A DNA stretch of 64,000 nucleotides from Argentina anserina. Taxonomy: Eukaryota > Streptophyta > Magnoliopsida > Rosales > Rosaceae. A program made the translations under genes and the position numbers. The notes below the pieces were generated by a model. It had not been told where the DNA came from. It searched no databases and worked only from the letters and a program-made list of their open reading frames with translations. The stretch is from assembly GCF_933775445.1 (NCBI RefSeq), contig NC_065875.1, forward strand, positions 24,923,555 through 24,987,554, given 5' to 3'. Shown here in pieces: positions 48,876-61,472 of the stretch. Positions within the stretch are counted from its first letter, which is position 1. Each line of letters starts with the position of its first letter.

Positions 48876-49641
48876 GCCAGCCAAACAGGCTAGATATGAA
48901 ACAACACATGCATCTACACTCACACATTCATGAGTTGGGAGCTTGAGCTTCCTCAATATCTGAAGGTTTACGACCAAATTACCTCGTAAGCCGCTGAACA
49001 TATAGCTCACTAAGCTCAGTTACATCAACTTGCATTGCATGCAAACATCATCGTATATTTGATAAGCCACTAATAATTCTTCATGGGACTGAAATAGCAA
49101 AACCTAGCACACAACTGTACGTACGTGATCAATTTTATATTGGGTTTTCTCGCTGTAGCTGAGGTACAGATCAATAAGACAATAACCGTATTGGTCAGAA
49201 GCTAGCAATAATCATAGTTCAGTCATTTGTTTTATATATATCGACCGCCGTACCGGGCAAGCAGCTGAAAACCGCCAGTCATTTACCCAGAATTTGCGCT
49301 TTTGCAAATATCACATACTATAATTGGACATGGAGAGAGGGTGGAGCTTAGCCTATTTGATCCAAACTCGACCCATTCTACATCTTACTCATGAATTTTC
49401 CTTTTCTAGCTAGAATCAACGAATGAACTCGTCCGTTGCAATGTTACTCGTTAAACTTAAAAGTAGGTTAGGTATAGTTCGGTAAAAATTGGTAAATTAG
49501 GAACCACTCTAGCTGGTTGATTTAAAGTTCCAAGAGTAGGAAGAAGGATGGAAACCAGAACGTGAAACTGGCTCGACCACTTCCTTAGTCTCCCTCGGTT
49601 TTCAGCTAGAGATAGAGATAACGATTTCACCGGAAGCCAGC
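48876..49641. other. Upstream region of the PQQ dehydrogenase-like gene
   Basis: No gene. TTTTATATATATCG near 49232 could be a TATA box but is about 400 bp from the ATG. A CACGTAC-like ACGTACGTGATC palindrome lies near 49118. Confidence 0.4.
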
Positions 49642-52600
49642 ATGGTTTCCGTTAGAGATCCGAAATGTCATAGCAGAATAAACATGCTAGTTATCTGCTT
49701 CTGCTTGTTTACACTTCTTGATTCAACGTTTGCACTTGTAACAGTTGTAAGTACTAATCATATCATGTTCAGGTTCTCATGAACAACAGACTGAAGCTTC
49801 TTTCTATATGCAATTATAGTTGATCATATATATCTGAGTTTTGGTTCTCTTTAATTTCAGTGGCTCAATCACGGAAGTGACAATAGTAACAGTAGGTATG
49901 ATAACGGGGAAGTGCTCATCAACCCAAGGAGGGTGTTAAACATGCGACAAAAATGGTCCTTTTTCGCCGGTAAAGACATCACTGCAACTCCTGCAGTGGC
50001 TGATGGAAGGATCTATTTTCCATCATGGAATGGGTTTCTGTACGCTGTGAATGCATTCACAGGCGCGTTGATATGGAAGCAGAATCTCAGACAGCTAACT
50101 GGACTAAATGGCACAGGAGTCGTTGTGAATGTGACTGTGTCGAGATTTACCCCAACAATAGCTGGTAACCTCTTGATCGTTGGTATTTATGGACCTGCTG
50201 TTGTGATTGCTGTGAATCATTTGGACGGGAGGCTTGTCTGGTCAACTCAACTAGACCCACGCCCTCGAACTATGATCACTATGTCTGGCACCGTACTCTT
50301 AGGGTTAGTGGGAAAATCAGCATTTTGATATATGCATCTACGTGGTTACTAGGGAGTACGGACTCTTTGGCCCCTTGCCACGATTGAACTTACCTTCATT
50401 TTTTGTAACGACCCCAAAATTTCAAGCTTAAAAACTCAAAATTTTAAAGTCGTTAAACACAAAATAATCTCAATGAAATCGAAATCATTTAAAATGTCAC
50501 AGCGGATCAATTTTGAGTTCTCAATACAACTCAGACAAACCAATTATTACAAACTAAATTTTATAATCCATACATAAAATGAAAATGTAATAATCCTCAC
50601 AATCACTCACAAATCTCACCAATAAAACCACACCAATTCTCACACACAAATCCTCGCTAGAAACCTCACCACAAGCAGGATACGAACGACTTCGTGCCTC
50701 CAGAGTCGTCACTCAATCTCCACTAATCAACACCTGCGGAATTATCCCCTACACCATCAGATTGGTGCACCGGGATTGTAAACACAAACCCGGTAAGCTT
50801 ATAGCTCGTATGAGTAAAATGAAAATATAATCGCATATCAATACACTACTAGCAAAAAGTGTTCTCACACTGATTTTAATCAGTGAGAATTAAAGGTATT
50901 TCACACGGATATCAGTGTCGGAAAGCTATTAACCACGGTGCGCATACGGAATGTCTATCAGTGTACTTTGGAGGGGGGGGCTAATAGCTATTAGACACGG
51001 ATTTTAAAGTCCGTGCAAGTTGTTGACGTGGGTCCCATGAATATCCACGACCACACTCAATTTGTCCAACAAGTTTTCAGTGTGAATAAATGTTTTTATT
51101 CACACTGATATCTGTGTGTCATATTACAATACACACTGATATCAGTGTGAGTAGTTATAATAGATTTAAAAAAAAACATCAATATTGGCCTAATATATAT
51201 TACCACACATATACATTAGGCTTAAGATCAAATCATCACCAGAGTTCAACTTTCAGCACAGGATACAAATATCATATGATAAGTGACCACTACTTTATAA
51301 CACAAACCACTCAAAGAGATTGTTCAACTAAGAAGTGCAGGATTAAACTAAATTTGTACCCTAGATGCATGTAATGGGACTATAAATGCCTAGCAAATGA
51401 CATCTTATGTTTTAAGTTGAAATCAGATTACTGAAATTTAACAAAATAACAACCCCCTTTCATATCAAACTTGCGAGATGCAGTTTCTTTAACCAATGAA
51501 GAAACTTTTCCCTGAGAGTTCTCATTACTGGTGAATACCTGGCACAGATGAAACAACTTTCCAAATACGCATTTGCTTTAAAAGAATCTCACCTGAACGT
51601 ATTCCTCTAAGTTTTCTGGTATGATGTAATGAATCATCTCAAACAATATGCAACATATGACTACAGAAATCTAAAAACAATGACGAAATAAAGCCAGAAA
51701 ACAGACTGCTCCCTAGCTAGGCCATTTTATAAATTGAAGTGAAGGCCTTGTTTTTCCCTTTTATTGTTTCTATCAAAATACATGTGATAATAGAAGAAAG
51801 AGCAACTTGCAAGCTTTAATATTATTCTTCCTTCCTCTTTCTCCAATTAACAAAGGGCATAATATCATAAATAAGCCATACTCACCTTAAAAAAGAACAT
51901 TGATGCAATTAAACCAGTCTATGTGTAATCCAGGACCGTGTTTGTACCACTCAGCAATGCTCCCTGTATTGCCTGTGTATGAAAAATTATGTCACATAAC
52001 CAGAAATGAGAACCCAAAGACAGTTGAACTGCTGTCATTTCACATGTGATATATCAATGAAATAAAATCAGAATAGTTGATCACTCGCACAACTAAGGTC
52101 TGTTGTGATTTAAATCAAGATAACTATGAATAAGCTATATACTATAGACTAGTCTTTATTGCAGTTCACAAATAAATACAATACAGAATAAGTTGGATTG
52201 AGATGTTAACCAAATAGATGAAGTTATACCTTCAACCAGGAGGACCACGAAGTCTCTCACGTTCACGGCTTCTTGTTTTTGAAATTCTAGAAGAAGTATC
52301 CATCTACCTTGACACCAAAATAACATATTTCCACCATTGCACAAAATAAATCATGAGCAATTCACTCTCATAAACTGTATCTAAAACCACAGACAGAAGC
52401 ATATCCAAACCCCTCCAAAACAATAACTACAAATAAAGCTTATTCCTTTCATCACAAACCCAACAAGCTCACCCCTCATTCCATCCCCAAACCCCACTCG
52501 AATTGGGTATCACCCAACTGAGAAATAACACCAAATTATCAAATGGGTAAGATTAAATTCAATAAAGATGGTACCTTTCTGGTGAGATGTTCACCAGGGA

Positions 52601-55600
52601 TGTTGAAGACTCGTCGGGGCGGTACTGGACCAAAGCAGAGATCTGAAGTGGAGAGGAGAAATTGGAAAGTATGGAGGCAGCAGGTCATGTTGTTGAGGTC
52701 GAGGCGTGAACGAGGTCGTCGCGGTAGGAGATCAGCTTCTGGAAGTCGACGGTTCCAGAAGAACTCGCCATTATTGATCTGAGATTCGCCAGTAGTGGAG
52801 AGGTTGATCTTGATTAACTCATGGAGAATAACAAAACTCGAACCCTAAAATTGAAATCGAGTAAAAACCTAGTGTTGAGAAATCAAGAACTGTTATTTAC
52901 CTTGTTAGCAAACTGAGGAATGGATTGAAGATGAGATCGTGAAATTAGGGTCGGAGAGCAGCGTCATAGGAGAGTAGCGTCGTCGACCTCGTTGTGGGTG
53001 GAGCTTTTCAATTGGGTTTTTTTTAGCAGCGCTAGAATGAAACCCAAATTTTCTGTTTGGCGCTTAAAGATTGGAGCTGGCGCATTTGGAAAGGATTTGC
53101 TATGGTTTTGATTACACACTGAAATTTATGGGTAATTCTTTCGGAAAATTCAGTATTACACACGGATTTATGTGAAATATAAGTTATATTGCACACTGAA
53201 ATTTATGGGTAATTCTTTCAGAAAATTCGTAGATTTTTGTGTTAGTTTTTTATTACACACAGATAAATGTGTGTGTTATATCACGCACGGACAACAGTGA
53301 GCATAATATAGATATAACACACGGAACTCTGTGTGTATGCTTATTACACACGGAACTCTGTGTGTATTCTTATATAACACTGATTTTAGTGGTTATTGTA
53401 AGTTATATAATTTCTGGTGGACCCTTGTTAGTTTATTTCACACGGTTAATTGTGTGAATTGGTATATGTCACTGATTTATAATGGTCAGTGTGAGTAAAA
53501 TCAGTGTGAAAGCTATTTTTGTTAGTAGTGATATATACGAAAAATCACAAATCATCAAATATAAATGCACTCATGAGTCAATGGACGACCCATCTGGTCG
53601 TCCCAAAGAAATATAAAATAAAACGCTCATGAGATATTAAGTAACTCTTCTGGTTACCCAAATGCATTTATATTACGGGTACCAAGAACGCTGGTACACA
53701 TATGTTACCCCTCTCGTAATACACCGCCGATATTGGATAGCCACCCGCTACCCAACATCCAAAACAATCTGAGTACCCATGAGCAGATAACCACCCGTTA
53801 CCTCACATGCAGTACTAAGGCAGACAGACTAGAGCTCTAACTGTATCGTAACTTTCGCCCGGCCAAAGGCTAGGTTTCGACTTGCCAAACACGTACAATA
53901 ATCTCACATCATATTGTACCAAACATCAGGTCCGAAGACAAATCACATTTTAACAATCTCAATGTTAAAATCACGTACAATAATCTCACATCATATTGTA
54001 CAAATCAAAATCACATGCTCGTTATATCTTGTCATCAATATGACATCATCACAATAAATCATAACAGTATACTATATAGTAAACTATATATATATATATA
54101 TGTATTTATTTACCATTTATACAATGCATATATATATAATCCACTATATCATATACATGTCATAATTTATAAACACGTCCGAAGACAAAACGTTTAACAA
54201 ACCCCATTTTAAAATCACATGCACGTCATTGAAATGACCTATCTCAAATGAATTCATAACTATATTATAGCAAACCATATATATATGTACTTATTACCAT
54301 TTATACAATATATATATAATCCACTATATTGTATACATGTCGTATTTCAATATTTAAACTCTTGCAAAAAATTTGGAATCACCGCAAGGGTAGATTCGTA
54401 AATATGTGAGATTTTACTCACCTTATCGTCTTGAGCGAAACTCCAAAAATTCCGCAGCTAATTCCTTTTCTTGATTTATTGGTCACCTTGAAAAGACAAA
54501 AAAAGAATTTAGAAACGTTTCGTAAACCTTTAAATGCCGAAACAGTAATAAACTGTTACTGTTCAGCAATTTTTGGTTTTTTACGAAGTTACTGTTCACG
54601 GTTACTGTTCATGTATTACTGTACAAATACACAAAATAATACGTATTTCTGTACGTACACATATTGTTTACGTATTTCTGTACGTATACATAATGTTTAC
54701 GTATTTCTGTATATATACATACTGTTTATGTACGTATACATAATGTTTACGTATTTCTGTACGTATACATACTATTCAAATGTAAATACAATCTCAGTAA
54801 ATAAAATTTACTAAATTACCTTTTACAAATTACTTTTTACAATTACTGAAAGTAATTTATATTTATATTTACCGTACGTAAAATTTAATTTACATTTACC
54901 GTACGTAAATAAAATTTACTTTTACATTTACCGTACGTAAGTAAATTACCAAAATACCCTTCTAGAATACTGTTCACACCGCCGCACGTGGCGGCGCGTG
55001 CGGTACACGCGCCACCTCCGGCAGGTCGCGCGTGGGGCCCACGCGCCGACTCCGACACCGGAGCGTATCACGTCACCTCCGCCCTAAAAACCATCCTCTC
55101 CTCCTCCTCCACCTTCCTACGGTCTCCGATCACTCCTAAGCTACCCCACGCACCCCCACGCGCCGCCTCTAGGCGGCGGTAACCCTCTCCTCCATCCACC
55201 TCCGATTCTCCACAAAAACCTCCACAATCAATCCAACAACATCACAACTCATTCAATTACACAACCATTACCTCTATCACGCCGTGGAAGCACCGGAGGA
55301 TCGCCGACGAGCTTGAACCAGTCGATCTGGGCTCGGTGATGTGCAGTGAGTCTCCACGACGGCGAGAGACAGTGCGTCGACCTCGGGGTCGACTGCAGGA
55401 GGTCGTGCGACGCTCGCTGTGCTGGCGGTGTGGCTCACGGAGGTGCGGTGGTGGAGAATCGGCGAAGGAGTGAGATCGGTGAGGGAGAGGGAAAGAGAGA
55501 AAGGGAGCTCGGGCCGAGAGAGAGAGAGAGGGAGGTGGAAGTGAAGAGAGAGATAGGGTTTTCCAATTATGGAAACCCTAATCTCATAATTACTCTATTT

Positions 55601-57069
55601 ATACTAGTTTCCAAATCGGAAACTAACTTCCGACGTTAATAACTTTTACATAAATCGTCCGACTAGAAAGCGTCACATACCCACGAACTCGTATCGACGA
55701 GCTCTACAACTTTCGTGAAGGAAGTTTTTACAAACGAGCGACGGAATAAAAGTCGACATATACGTTGCGGAAACGTAACGTTTCTCTAATTAAACGTTCC
55801 GAGAACGTTTCCGTTTCTCGTTTCATAACGTCGCAACCAATCACATTCATTTTAATTAAAATTCGCAATTTTAATAGAATTCAAATCAAACTAATATTGT
55901 TTGAAATTTTAGGGTTATTACATTTTTTGTAGGTCATTTTATGTAGGGGTGTCATCTCTGGAAGAAGGTTTACCAGCTTCTCAGTGCTGCACTTTCCGTG
56001 GCAGTGTAGCAAAGCTAGATGTTAGAACTGGTGCAGTCATATGGCGGACTTATATGCTACCGGACAACGGCGGTAGATTGAACGGTTACTCAGGAGCTGC
56101 AGTATGGGGAAGCAGTCCTTCTATAGATGTGCTGCGGAGACATGTCTATGTAGCAACTGGGAACCTCTACACAGCTCCACCTGAGGTGCTTGAATGCCAA
56201 GAGAGACAGAATAACCAGACAGGAACACCTACACAGCCTGACCAGTGCACCGGTCCAGATATCCACTTCAACTCAATCCTAGCATTGGATCTTGTTACCG
56301 GCAGGATTGTATGGTCTAGGCAGCTAGGTGGTTACGACATTTTCTACTTTGCTTGTTTGATACCGAACAACCCCGACTGCCCACCAGGACCTAATGATGA
56401 TGCTGACTTTGGAGAGGCACCGATGATGCTTACCATACGCCCTAACAGAACAAGACGCGATGTTGTGGTGGCTGTGCAGAAGAGTGGGTTTGCTTGGGCT
56501 CTAGACAGTAACGATGGAAATATTGTCTGGTTCAAGGTAAGCTGCTTCTTGCAAAATATAGATAGGTTTTTATGCTCTGATAGACAACTAAACTAAGCTG
56601 AAATTTGCAGTCAGCAGGACCAGGTAGCAATGAAGGAGGTGGGATATGGGGTGCAGCCACAGATGGTAAAAGGGTGTACACGAACATTGCCAATGGCCAA
56701 CGACAGAGGTTCACTCTAGCACCATCAAACCTAACAACAACAGCCGGAGCATGGGTGGCTCTGGATTCGGATACCGGGAAGATTCTGTGGACAACCGCAA
56801 ACCCAAGCAACGACAGTGCTCTGGGACCTGTTACAGTAGCCAATGGTATTGTGTTTGCTGGGTCTATAGCTTCAAATGGTCCTCTATATGCCATGAATGC
56901 GACCACCGGAGAGATTTTGTGGTCAACTATTACCGGTGCTTCAATATACGGGGGCGTTTCAGCAAGCTATGGGTGCATTTACCTAGGAAATGGGTACACA
57001 GTTGGCCTGGCTAAGTTTCATCCTACATGGACTGGTGGTACTTCACTGTTTGCTTTATGCGTTGTATGA
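49642..57069 (+). CDS. PQQ-repeat alcohol dehydrogenase-like protein (polyvinylalcohol dehydrogenase-like), 4 exons
   Basis: Exons 49642-49746, 49861-50303, 55933-56536 and 56611-57069 join in frame to 536 residues; all introns have GT-AG ends. A hydrophobic stretch (MLVICFCLFTLLDSTFALV, residues 15-33) suggests a signal peptide and secretion. The mature protein starts WLNHGSDNSNSRYDNGE and has repeated beta-propeller blades (GRIYFPSWNGFLYAVNAFTG; KLDVRTGAVIW; LALDLVTGRIVW; YAMNATTGEILW), as in plant proteins annotated as polyvinylalcohol dehydrogenase-like. These resemble bacterial quinoproteins; enzyme activity in plants is not established and I do not assert it. The joint of exons 2 and 3 restores GSFYVGVSSLEEG. 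Intron 2 is 5.6 kb because it contains an LTR and a CACTA element. No frame damage, so the gene may still work. Confidence 0.88.
50404..55922 (-). repeat. Solo gypsy LTR in intron 2, split by a CACTA element
   Basis: LTR sequence 50404-50843 and 53534-55922, about 2.83 kb without the inner insertion, TGTAACGACC...TTACA. Target duplication TTTTT at 50399-50403 and 55923-55927. It lies ten bases before the intron 2 acceptor and is antisense to the host gene. It contains the conserved block (53821-53882), a short TACGTA array (about 54640-54775) and GC inverted repeats (about 54983-55045). Confidence 0.92.
50844..53530. mobile_element. Non-autonomous CACTA (En/Spm-type) element
   Basis: 2687 bp, ends CACTACTAGCAAAAAGTG and ...TTTTTGTTAGTAGTG, with 3-bp target duplication ATA (50841-50843, 53531-53533). 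Subterminal repeats are plain: CACACTGATATCAGTGTG-type palindromes at the left and two copies of ACACACGGAACTCTGTGTGT (53319-53362) at the right. No transposase; the middle (51190-53100) is unique-looking and might include captured host sequence, which I cannot identify. Confidence 0.9.
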
Positions 57070-57588
57070 ATGAAAAATCTCTTCCGAGACTTCTTGGAAA
57101 TGTGAATAATCAACATGTTTTCTAGGAACAAAGATGAAAATAAACCATTTCAATGGGATGGAATTTTCAGTGGTCTGCTGGTAGTTACTATGTTTACAGT
57201 TTACTAGTCAGTTTTCCATGTAGATGCAACACATGTGAGATCCTCTGATATCAACATAGTAATTTCCATTAGAAAACCGAAGAATTTAACATGCACTGAA
57301 AATCAGAAACACAAGGCCTCATAATATAGATAAGACGTAAGAGTATCAGTAACATCAAGCAGCAAGATCTACATAACAGACACTACTGTCAAAGAAGAGA
57401 ACAAACTAGCTAGAAATTTAAAACACACCTATTACTTAACAAAATAGATCGCGGTGCTGGTAACAATTGTACCTTGGAGCCAACAAGGTTGTATAAAACT
57501 TAAAAACTGCAGAGCATCAAATCTTTGTTTTAAATATCTTGTTGCCTGCCTTTGATACATTCCATGCAATACTGCTGCCTAATCCAAT
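57070..57588. other. Spacer between two convergent genes
   Basis: 3' flanks of the PQQ gene (plus) and the IQD gene (minus), 519 bp. No other feature seen. Confidence 0.5.
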
Positions 57589-60051
57589 TCACCTTCTCCA
57601 CTCAGGTTGGATCCCCTTATCTGATATTGGCAGTACCAACAATTATATCAAGAAATTTCAAGCGGTTAAAGAAAAGCACCAAAACGAGTATGAATTGAGC
57701 TGGTTTTTTGAAAAGACAAGGAAAATGTATATATAGCAAAGATTACCAAGACAATTAATCAATAAGAAAGCAACAAGAAAGTTCAGTATAAAATATCTAT
57801 CATGGAACTAAACTCTCACTAAGAAACCTAAACAGCTATGTAGCACCGACACTTCAAAGGCTGAAGTGTCGGAGTGTCCGACACTGCCCGACACGCCGAC
57901 ACGGCCCGACACGCCCCGACACGGTGTCCGACACGCCACGTGGCGTGTCGGAAAATGTTGACTTTTTTGACACGGCCCGACACGTTGACCGACACGCCAC
58001 CTACTGTTCCGACACGCCACATCAGCATTTTGATTTTTTTTTTTAAACCTAAGCCCTAAGCCTTAATACTCTGTTCCTACCTCACATTAATATATATATG
58101 GTGGACATGTTGGGCAAGCCTAACCCCCTAGACAACCAGCGGCAGTTTCAGCAAGCTCATCAGTTGCCTATCACTACTGGGACTTCAAACAATGGCATAC
58201 TCTCTTGGGCTGTGAATGCGTTGGCCAATACTAGTCGCCAGGAAGACCAGCAACTTCATCCAGCTCAGTTGTCTAGTCCTGGATCATCCAACCAGTCAAG
58301 TTTACTAGAGATCATGGCTGGAAGAAGTACATATTTGAAGCCATCATCATCTTCATTGCGCTCTTCATCTGCAATGCTATCAAGTTTGAGTGAAGCATCA
58401 ACCTCCTGGCAGGACTTCGGCTCGCAGCTGAACAACAACAATGCAGCTAAACCTGCACTGACAGGTCAGGAGCTTCAATGGAGCCAGCAGATTGCAGAAC
58501 AGAATCCGCAAGAAAGTTGTAGCTTTCTGGAAATGCTTGGTGATGGTGCTACATTTATGAGAAATGAACAACAGCTTGGAGACGTCAACTGTCAATTTTG
58601 GAACAGTACATCAATGAACAGCCAAAACCTAAGCCCTAAGCCTTAATTATGAACACTAATATATATATATATTTACACATTAATATATATTAAATTATAT
58701 ATAAATTGCCGTGTCGACGCCGTGTCGGGATTTAGGTTTTTAAGATTTGCCGTGTCGCGGTGTCGCGCCGTGTCGGTGTCGCGGTGTCGGTGTCGGTGTC
58801 GGTGCTACATAGCTAAACAGAGAGGAAACAAAAATGACGAAAAAATGGAAACCAGTCATTAAAACAAAATCATAAAGGAAAAGCACAAGAAAGTCCATAG
58901 GTTCACAACTTACCAAAACCATCCCTTGAAGATGAAAATGATCTGTCAGTTCTGATTACTCCTTTGCCTTGAACCAATTTTTGCGCTCGTGGAGAAAGTA
59001 AACTTAACTTGGTGTTGGTTGAAGACGACAGAGAATGTCGTCTGGTCAAAAGATTCTTCTCAACCATGTCTCGTGCAAACCTGGGAGAGCCCTGTCCTTT
59101 CAGCCTAGCTCTGGCAGATTCAGTTGGTGCCATGTAACTTGGAACTCTTGGTGTGGTCTGAACCCCATTCTCCTGATGCTCAAACATCACCGGTAAAGAC
59201 GCCCTTCTCAGGCTGGTTTTCTGGTCCTCGTTACTAATAAAGTTGTCTGAGGTTAGAACCTCATTTAGTGCTTGAACTTCTTCACCTTTTCCGTTGTTCT
59301 CCATTGATTGCATGTCACCAGAAGAATGGTCGCCTAAACTTTGCAATGTCTCATTTGTTGGTGTCAGTTCCATACATTTTTCTAGATCAGACTGTTTGGG
59401 GTCAGCAACATCGACTTGTTCCATCTTTGGAGAAATCTCACTAGTGCATGGCTCTGAGTCATCAAGAGCAGCAGGAACTATAATTGTTTCTGTACCGTGC
59501 TTTGGTATCTCTTTAACAACCTCTGACGGAACCTCCTCCTTGGAATCAGAAACCTTCTTTGTGTGACCAGAAACCTCCTCAGGATCACAAACCTTCTCTG
59601 CCTGACCAGAAATCTCCTCCCTGGAATTAGATACCTTTTTGGGATCAGAGACCTTGCAATTAGAAACCTCCTTGGGACCAGAGACTTTTCTAACATTACT
59701 TTTGACCTTCTCAACTCCATTCTGTTGATGTCCCTGAACTGAGTTCACTGGATGGGTTGAAACTTTCCTCATATTTTGTTTAGGCTTCTCAGAATCTGAA
59801 GTGACACGAGTTGGGCCATTTTCATTGGACAGTCTCCGGACAGTTCTTTTTGGCTTAGCTGGTTCAGTTTCTACTGTCTGAATCTTCTTGTATTTTCCAC
59901 GAGTCTTCAAATCAGGTTTTTTCTTTAATTGTAAAACAGGTTCCCAAAAGCATGATCTGGTCCAGCGGTCAAGCCATACCAATGATGAGTTCGGGTCCTC
60001 TGGTTCATATTGGAGACGTAGAGGAATAGCAGTAGGCAATGATGCCAGAAG
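57589..60051 (-). CDS. IQD (IQ67-domain) protein, C-terminal part only
   Basis: Two exons on the minus strand, 58914-60051 and 57589-57620, join in frame (GGTTTTG|GTAAGT ... ATATCAG|ATAAG) to 389 codons ending IQPEWRR. The start LLASLPTAIPLRLQY with VWLDRWTRSCFWEP matches the region just after the IQ motifs in IQD30/31/32-like proteins. PSYMAPTESARARLKGQGSP is the DUF4005 signature. The middle is Lys/Glu/Ser/Val-rich and repetitive (KVSDPKKVS-like units). IQD proteins are calmodulin-binding, microtubule- or membrane-associated scaffolds. The upstream exons with the IQ motifs are not in view: 83 bp upstream of the acceptor the sequence becomes retrotransposon. They may lie beyond the window or be lost, so whether this is a gene or a pseudogene is open. 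Confidence 0.85.
57836..58812. mobile_element. TIR transposon carrying a captured gene fragment
   Basis: 977 bp, 17-bp perfect terminal inverted repeat CTATGTAGCACCGACAC, 8-bp target duplication CTAAACAG (57828-57835, 58813-58820). Both ends are dense in the hexamer-like CCGACAC/GTGTCGG; a 24-bp perfect palindrome sits at 57928-57951. The 8-bp duplication suggests hAT but the ends are not typical; a Mutator relative is possible. It lies in the last intron of the IQD gene. It carries a foreign coding fragment at 58098-58646. Confidence 0.8.
58098..58646 (+). pseudogene. Captured coding fragment inside the TIR transposon
   Basis: An open frame of 182 codons, rich in Ser, Gln and Asn (LKPSSSSLRSSSAMLSSLSE; GSQLNNNNAAK), like the disordered tail of a plant transcription factor. 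The last codons come from the transposon itself. A 23-bp direct repeat containing CCTAAGCCCTAAGCCTTAAT brackets the fragment (58045-58067, 58625-58647). I cannot name the donor gene. Expression is unknown. Confidence 0.55.
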
Positions 60052-60136
60052 CTGAAAGTGAAAATTCATAATCAATTGCAAAGTTTGATTCAGCAGTGCA
60101 AGTACCAAAAAGGTACATGATATAATCATCTATCAT

Positions 60137-61432
60137 GTCCCAGACTGTGATGATCTTCGGGAGGAGGTTCTTCGTACGGCACATCGTTCACGCTATACTG
60201 TCCATCCAGGGAACACCAAGATGTACAAGGACCTATGCAGACAATTCTGGTGGAACGGTATGAAGAAAGATGTAGCAGAGTTTGTATCGAAGTGCCTTAC
60301 ATGTCAGCAAGTGAAAGCAGAACATCAACGACCAGCTGGCATGTTGAAACCACTGACTATTCCTCTTTGGAAGTGGGAACAGATATCTATGGATTTTGTG
60401 ACCGGGTTGCCTAGATCGAAGAAGGGTCACGATGCCATATGGGTGATTGTCGATCGATTGACGAAGTCGGCTCATTTTCTCCCAGTGTCGATGAAGTACT
60501 CAGTGGACGTGCTTGGGAAACTATATGTGGATGAGGTAGTGAGACTTCATGGTGCTCCAGTTTCTATTGTTTCCGATAGAGATGCACGTTTCACTTCGAA
60601 GTTCTGGGGTGGTTTGCAGAAGGCGATGGGCACTACCTTGGATATGAGTACAGCTTTTCACCCTCAGACCGATGGACAGACGGAGAGGGTGAATCAGGTG
60701 ATGGAGGACATGTTGAGAGCATGTGTGTTGGATTTCAAGGGTAGCTGGGAAGATCATTTGAGATTGATTGAGTTTGCCTACAACAACAGCTACCATTCTA
60801 GCATTGGCATGGCACCGTATGAGGCACTTTATGGTAGGCCATGTCGATCTCCGATCTGTTGGGCCGAAGTTGGTGATTCGGCATTGATGGGCCCAGAGGT
60901 AGTTCAGGAAACCACGGAGAAGATCTCGATCATTCGGGATAGAATCCGGACCGCTCAGAGTAGACAGAAGAGCTATGCAGACCTGAAGAGGAGACATGTG
61001 GAGTTTGAGATCGGTGATCATGTGTTCTTGAAGGTTTCGCCTATGAGGGGTGTAGTGAGATTTGGCAAGAAGGGAAAGTTGGCTCCGAGGTACGTTGGGC
61101 CCTTCGAGATACTTGAGAAGGTGGGCGAACTAGCTTATCGACTAGCCTTGCCTACTAGCATGTCGGGCGTACACAACGTCTTCCACATTTCCATGCTGAG
61201 GAAGTATGTACCAGATGAGTCACATGTGATCGATCATAGCACCATTGAAGTGAAGGAAAATGCCACTTTTGTTGTCGAACCGGTTCGTATCCTGGATAGA
61301 TCCACAAAGAAGCTACGGAGGAGAGAAGTTGGGCTAGTCAAGGTGTTGTGGAGTCACCATGATGAGGGTGATGCATCTTGGGAGCTAGAGTCTGACATGA
61401 TGACCAGATATCCACAGCTGTTTGTTGAGTGA
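60137..61432 (+). pseudogene. Integrase and chromodomain end of gypsy Pol, uninterrupted but 5'-truncated
   Basis: The frame is open from the break to TGA at 61430-61432. It has the zinc ligands H, H, C, C ([17 protein letters not shown]), the catalytic D-D-E ([26 protein letters not shown]) and the chromodomain tail. At the place of the TAG in element 1 it has CAG (Gln). It is nearly identical to element 1 over the shared part. Without the upstream Pol and a promoter it is probably not expressed as such. Confidence 0.88.
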
Positions 61433-61457
61433 GCGTGAATTTCGGGACGAAATTCCT

Positions 61458-61472
61458 TTAAGGGGGGTAGAT
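61458..61472 (+). other. Polypurine tract of element 4
   Basis: TTAAGGGGGGTAGAT immediately before the LTR start TGTAATAG. Confidence 0.85.

Noticed and set aside
57846..57880. CACTTCAAAGGCTGAAGTG, similar to a miR395 start
   Set aside because: It is a palindrome in the end of the TIR transposon; no G-run follows.
59294..59720. Frames antisense or out of frame to the IQD exon
   Set aside because: Shadows of the repetitive Lys/Glu/Ser-rich coding sequence.
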